Assembly (NCBI GenBank): GCA_963966185.1
Contig: CAWZYM010000395.1
Span: 62,001-126,000 of the forward strand
Direction of reading: 5' to 3'
DNA from: Rhabditoides inermis
Taxonomy: Eukaryota; Nematoda; Chromadorea; Rhabditida; Rhabditidae
DNA: 64,000 bases
Part shown: piece by piece, positions 61,514-64,000 of the stretch
Numbering within the stretch: position 1 is the first letter of the stretch
Layout of the letters: every line of letters begins with the position of its first letter
The notes under the pieces: generated by a model
The model's input: the letters and a program-made list of their open reading frames with translations, nothing else
Database searches by the model: none
Told to the model about the DNA's origin: nothing
Program-made: the position numbers and the translations under genes

Positions 61514-62745
61514 GAGTACAGTAGGCTGTGTGTGTGTGTGTGGTAGACAGCTCGTCTCTTGTGGGAGGGGCCGACGTGCGCGCCTTTTCTAGCCTCGCTT
61601 ATCAACCCGGCCCGACTCGGATGGACCCTTGGAATGCAGCGTGCACACATGCTTACCACATCTATTTCTGGTATGCACTGACGTAACGCCAACTCGCCTG
61701 TGTATCTTTATCCCTCTCCATTCTCCACCCACACATTACAGTGGTCACTTGAGAGTTACTTGAAATGTACGGCGCGTGGAGTTCTATGAATAGCGATTAC
61801 CGCATTCCTGGGGTACTGTATTCGTACCCCCTATTGTATAGTGGCCACGTGTGGAGGGTGTAGAAGGACAGAGGGATTATGATTTGATTATGTAATCAGG
61901 GTAGAAAACAGAATGCGATACGCGCACTTGTCCACCTGTGTCTGCATTCCTCGTCTGGCTATCAGACGGCGATCAACCTGCACACTCCTCCTGCAACCAT
62001 CCATTCACACACTATCCACGTATATCAACAGTGTTTGGAACAGAAATTAGACATTGATAAGATGAATGTGATTGTGTACATAAATGTGTATACACAATCA
62101 CATACAATCGGAATACATATGATATCAAAGCCATAGTATAACAAAAGCGTTTGTGTCATCATTTTCTGCAATGTGCTACCTTCGAAGTTCGCCAATCGTT
62201 GGTCTTGTCCTGGACATTTTTTTCTTCGTTGAGCTGTTGATCTGGTATTTTCTGTTTATGGCTTGTAGTAGCCGCGTCTTTACAGCCACTGTCGAGATTG
62301 GATCGTGTTAATTTCCAGAATACCACATTCCATCCCTCGATAAGCCCTCTTGTCGTGGCTCACCTTATCTCAACTCGTGCAAGCCACCATAATTTACGCC
62401 CCCAAAGACTTTCTCCGGAAATATTTAACGATGCTTTTTGTTCCTCACGTGTTCGTTACAAGCGGTGCAGCAGGCTCCGATAAGTGCAGTGATTGCAGCG
62501 TTTTGATGATGGAAAAGGCAATCTGATGAAATCTACCTCAAACCAATACACTTCTTTATTTCCAAAAAATAAACACGGTCTTATTGACTTGTCCATTGCT
62601 CGAGAGATCACCGTAGACACATTACATATATGACAATCTCATATATTACATTATTTAGAAATATATATGCAGGAGCGATGCAGTAGTAGAGGCATGGCAA
62701 TATACAGCGGTAAGCGAGAGGTAAGCGGGGAAAGGGGCGCGAGCG
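61514..62745. other. Intergenic region
   Basis: Upstream of the neuropeptide gene and downstream of the globin gene. AT-rich at 62030-62120 and 62560-62670. No gene recognised. Confidence 0.5.
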
Positions 62746-63847
62746 TCACTTGCCCGCGCATATCTCAGGTCGGGTGTCCGAGCGGGGCAGAGCGCTCTCC
62801 AGTGTTCGCATCTCCATGCAACTCCGGGGACGGTCCTCTGCCGATGCCTCGAGAAGACCGCCCGGCTCCTCCTTTTCCTTAGAATGTTGCTCCCCTTCCT
62901 CGGAACGCGGCGACTCCTTCTCCTTCTCCCGCTCCTTCTCCTTCTCCAGTGATAGATCAGACGACCGTCTTCTCGACTCCCTACAGTGGTGGTTCTCTTT
63001 CTCCGGCCGCATCGGAACGATCCCACTGCCCCCGTAAATCCTGAAAATGTTTTGGCGTTACAAGATACCTTGATTCTTCAGTGACCGATGATTTCTCGTT
63101 TTCCGACAACAGGCACAAGACCAAAGCACAACAAAAATATACTATGAATGAAACGCACTTGAAACCGAGTTCCTTCTCGATGATGGCACTTCCTCTCCTC
63201 TCCATGTGGGGACAGAGGGAGAGAGACGAGCCACTGTTTCTGTAATGAGAGGTTGACAAGAAGAAAAAGACCGGGTCGAACCTCCTTTCCTCCTGTGCTG
63301 CTACCTGCATGGATGGGTCGACTGGACGACGAGGTGCGGAACACAGTCTAAAATATCAAATCCCTCTCCTCCATTCACCTCCCCCTTTCTCTTTCTCTGC
63401 CTACCTGTCAATGATAGCTGACATGAGCAGTGTCCACGCCTTGCACGCCTCGGGGAATCCGCGAACGCAATCCTGTATCACAACGATGTCGATGAAGTAC
63501 TCTCCGATCTTCTCCCAGTGAGACGATCGGAAGCCGTAGCGACGGAGATACGCGTGATTGCGGCCTCAACAATCTATGTGTTGCACTCACATCTACTGTA
63601 CTCACCGATCTTGTCGATGTGGTCGAATATGTTCTGCGGATCCGCCTCGAGACTGCCTACCACCTGGGAGACGAGCGAGACGAAGAAGTGCGTGTGGTCC
63701 CTGCGACATGCATTCTTCCCCTTCTTCCCATCCTCTCGCCAACCTCAGTGTGGCGATGCTATTGTTGCTCCTCCTCCTCTCACACCGATCCGCCATCGAA
63801 TCCACAAAGGCAGCATTGTAGAAAATCTGCTTGACGATCTTGTCTTT
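62746..63847 (-). CDS. Nematode-type globin with charged C-terminal tail (N-terminus outside window)
   Basis: Partial gene; the first exons lie beyond the right edge or were not found in the last 150 bases. Exons 63744-63847, 63606-63700, 63405-63564, 63282-63347, 63159-63239 and 62746-63040 join in phase. The globin part reads KDKIVKQIFYNAAFVDSMADRC, SIATLRDHTHFFVSLVSQVVGSLEADPQNIFDHIDKIGRNHAYLRRYGF, and RSSHWEKIGEYFIDIVVIQDCVRGFPEACKAWTLLMSAIIDR. These are helices D/E to H, with the proximal F8 His in GRNHAYL. Intron-exon phases and the long tail fit nematode neuronal globins. The C-terminal 150 residues are low-complexity (EKEKEREKEKESPRSEEGEQHSKEKEEP) and have no heme role. Function could be oxygen or redox sensing; that is inference. 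Confidence 0.85.
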
Positions 63848-64000
63848 CTGAAAGCGGGCGGTGAGTGATCATGTAGCAATGTGTGCAGCGCGTACATCTA
63901 TCAATCCTCAACTGGTAAGCAGTCCCTCAGGGGAGAGATAACTCGATTCGCCCATCCCACACGGAAAACATGCACATAAACGATGGGAAGAGGCATACAT

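Overview
The window is 64 kb of compact animal DNA and most likely comes from a nematode. The genes have many short introns (39 to about 120 bases is common). Several start codons sit directly behind a splice acceptor, as expected for spliced-leader trans-splicing. The gene set fits a worm: an UNC-87-type muscle protein with seven CLIK repeats, two ACR-16-like acetylcholine receptor alpha subunits, a nematode-style globin with a charged tail, an NLP-22-like RPamide peptide precursor, and a BBS8 gene with a perfect DAF-19/RFX X-box just upstream. The assignment to phylum is inference; I cannot name a genus.

Layout. 1-5.4 kb (+): 3' end of an MMS19 gene (cytosolic Fe-S targeting). Its second visible intron holds a TTAA-flanked element with 20-bp inverted ends, split by a full-length RTE-type retrotransposon. 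5.5-7.4 kb (+): serine carboxypeptidase. 8.0-10.3 kb (+): GPATCH3. 10.8-15.3 kb (-): a protein joining a NYN ribonuclease-like domain to a C-terminal CCCH zinc-finger region, with a 2.1-kb intron. 15.3-19.8 kb: no gene seen. 19.8-21.0 kb (+): an unrecognised 160-aa gene with a TATA box and a short upstream ORF. 21.7-23.7 kb (+): mitochondrial phosphate carrier SLC25A3. 24.2-31.6 kb (-): two nicotinic alpha subunits in tandem. 31.6-38.7 kb: gene-poor and repeat-rich (two long hairpin elements, an inverted-end element with TTAGC repeats and a 12-bp minisatellite, and a tRNA-like sequence). 38.8-41.7 kb (+): rhodopsin-class GPCR. 42.7-45.7 kb (-): SLC46-family transporter; a broken copy of one of its exons lies at 47.3 kb. 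47.8-51.8 kb (-): glucosidase II alpha. 52.4-53.7 kb (-): PRMT1. 54.7-55.1 kb: a second, 5'-truncated RTE copy. 55.1-57.1 kb (-): BBS8/TTC8. 57.8-60.6 kb (-): UNC-87-like protein. 61.2-61.5 kb (-): RPamide-like neuropeptide precursor. 62.7-64 kb (-): globin, running off the right edge.

The genes do not form one pathway. Housekeeping genes (MMS19, GPATCH3, PRMT1, glucosidase II, SLC25A3) alternate with neuronal, ciliary and muscle genes (receptors, GPCR, neuropeptide, BBS8, UNC-87). Exon coordinates were worked out by hand from reading frame, GT/GC-AG sites and family alignment from memory. For each complete gene except BBS8 and the partial globin I checked that the summed exon lengths keep the frame.
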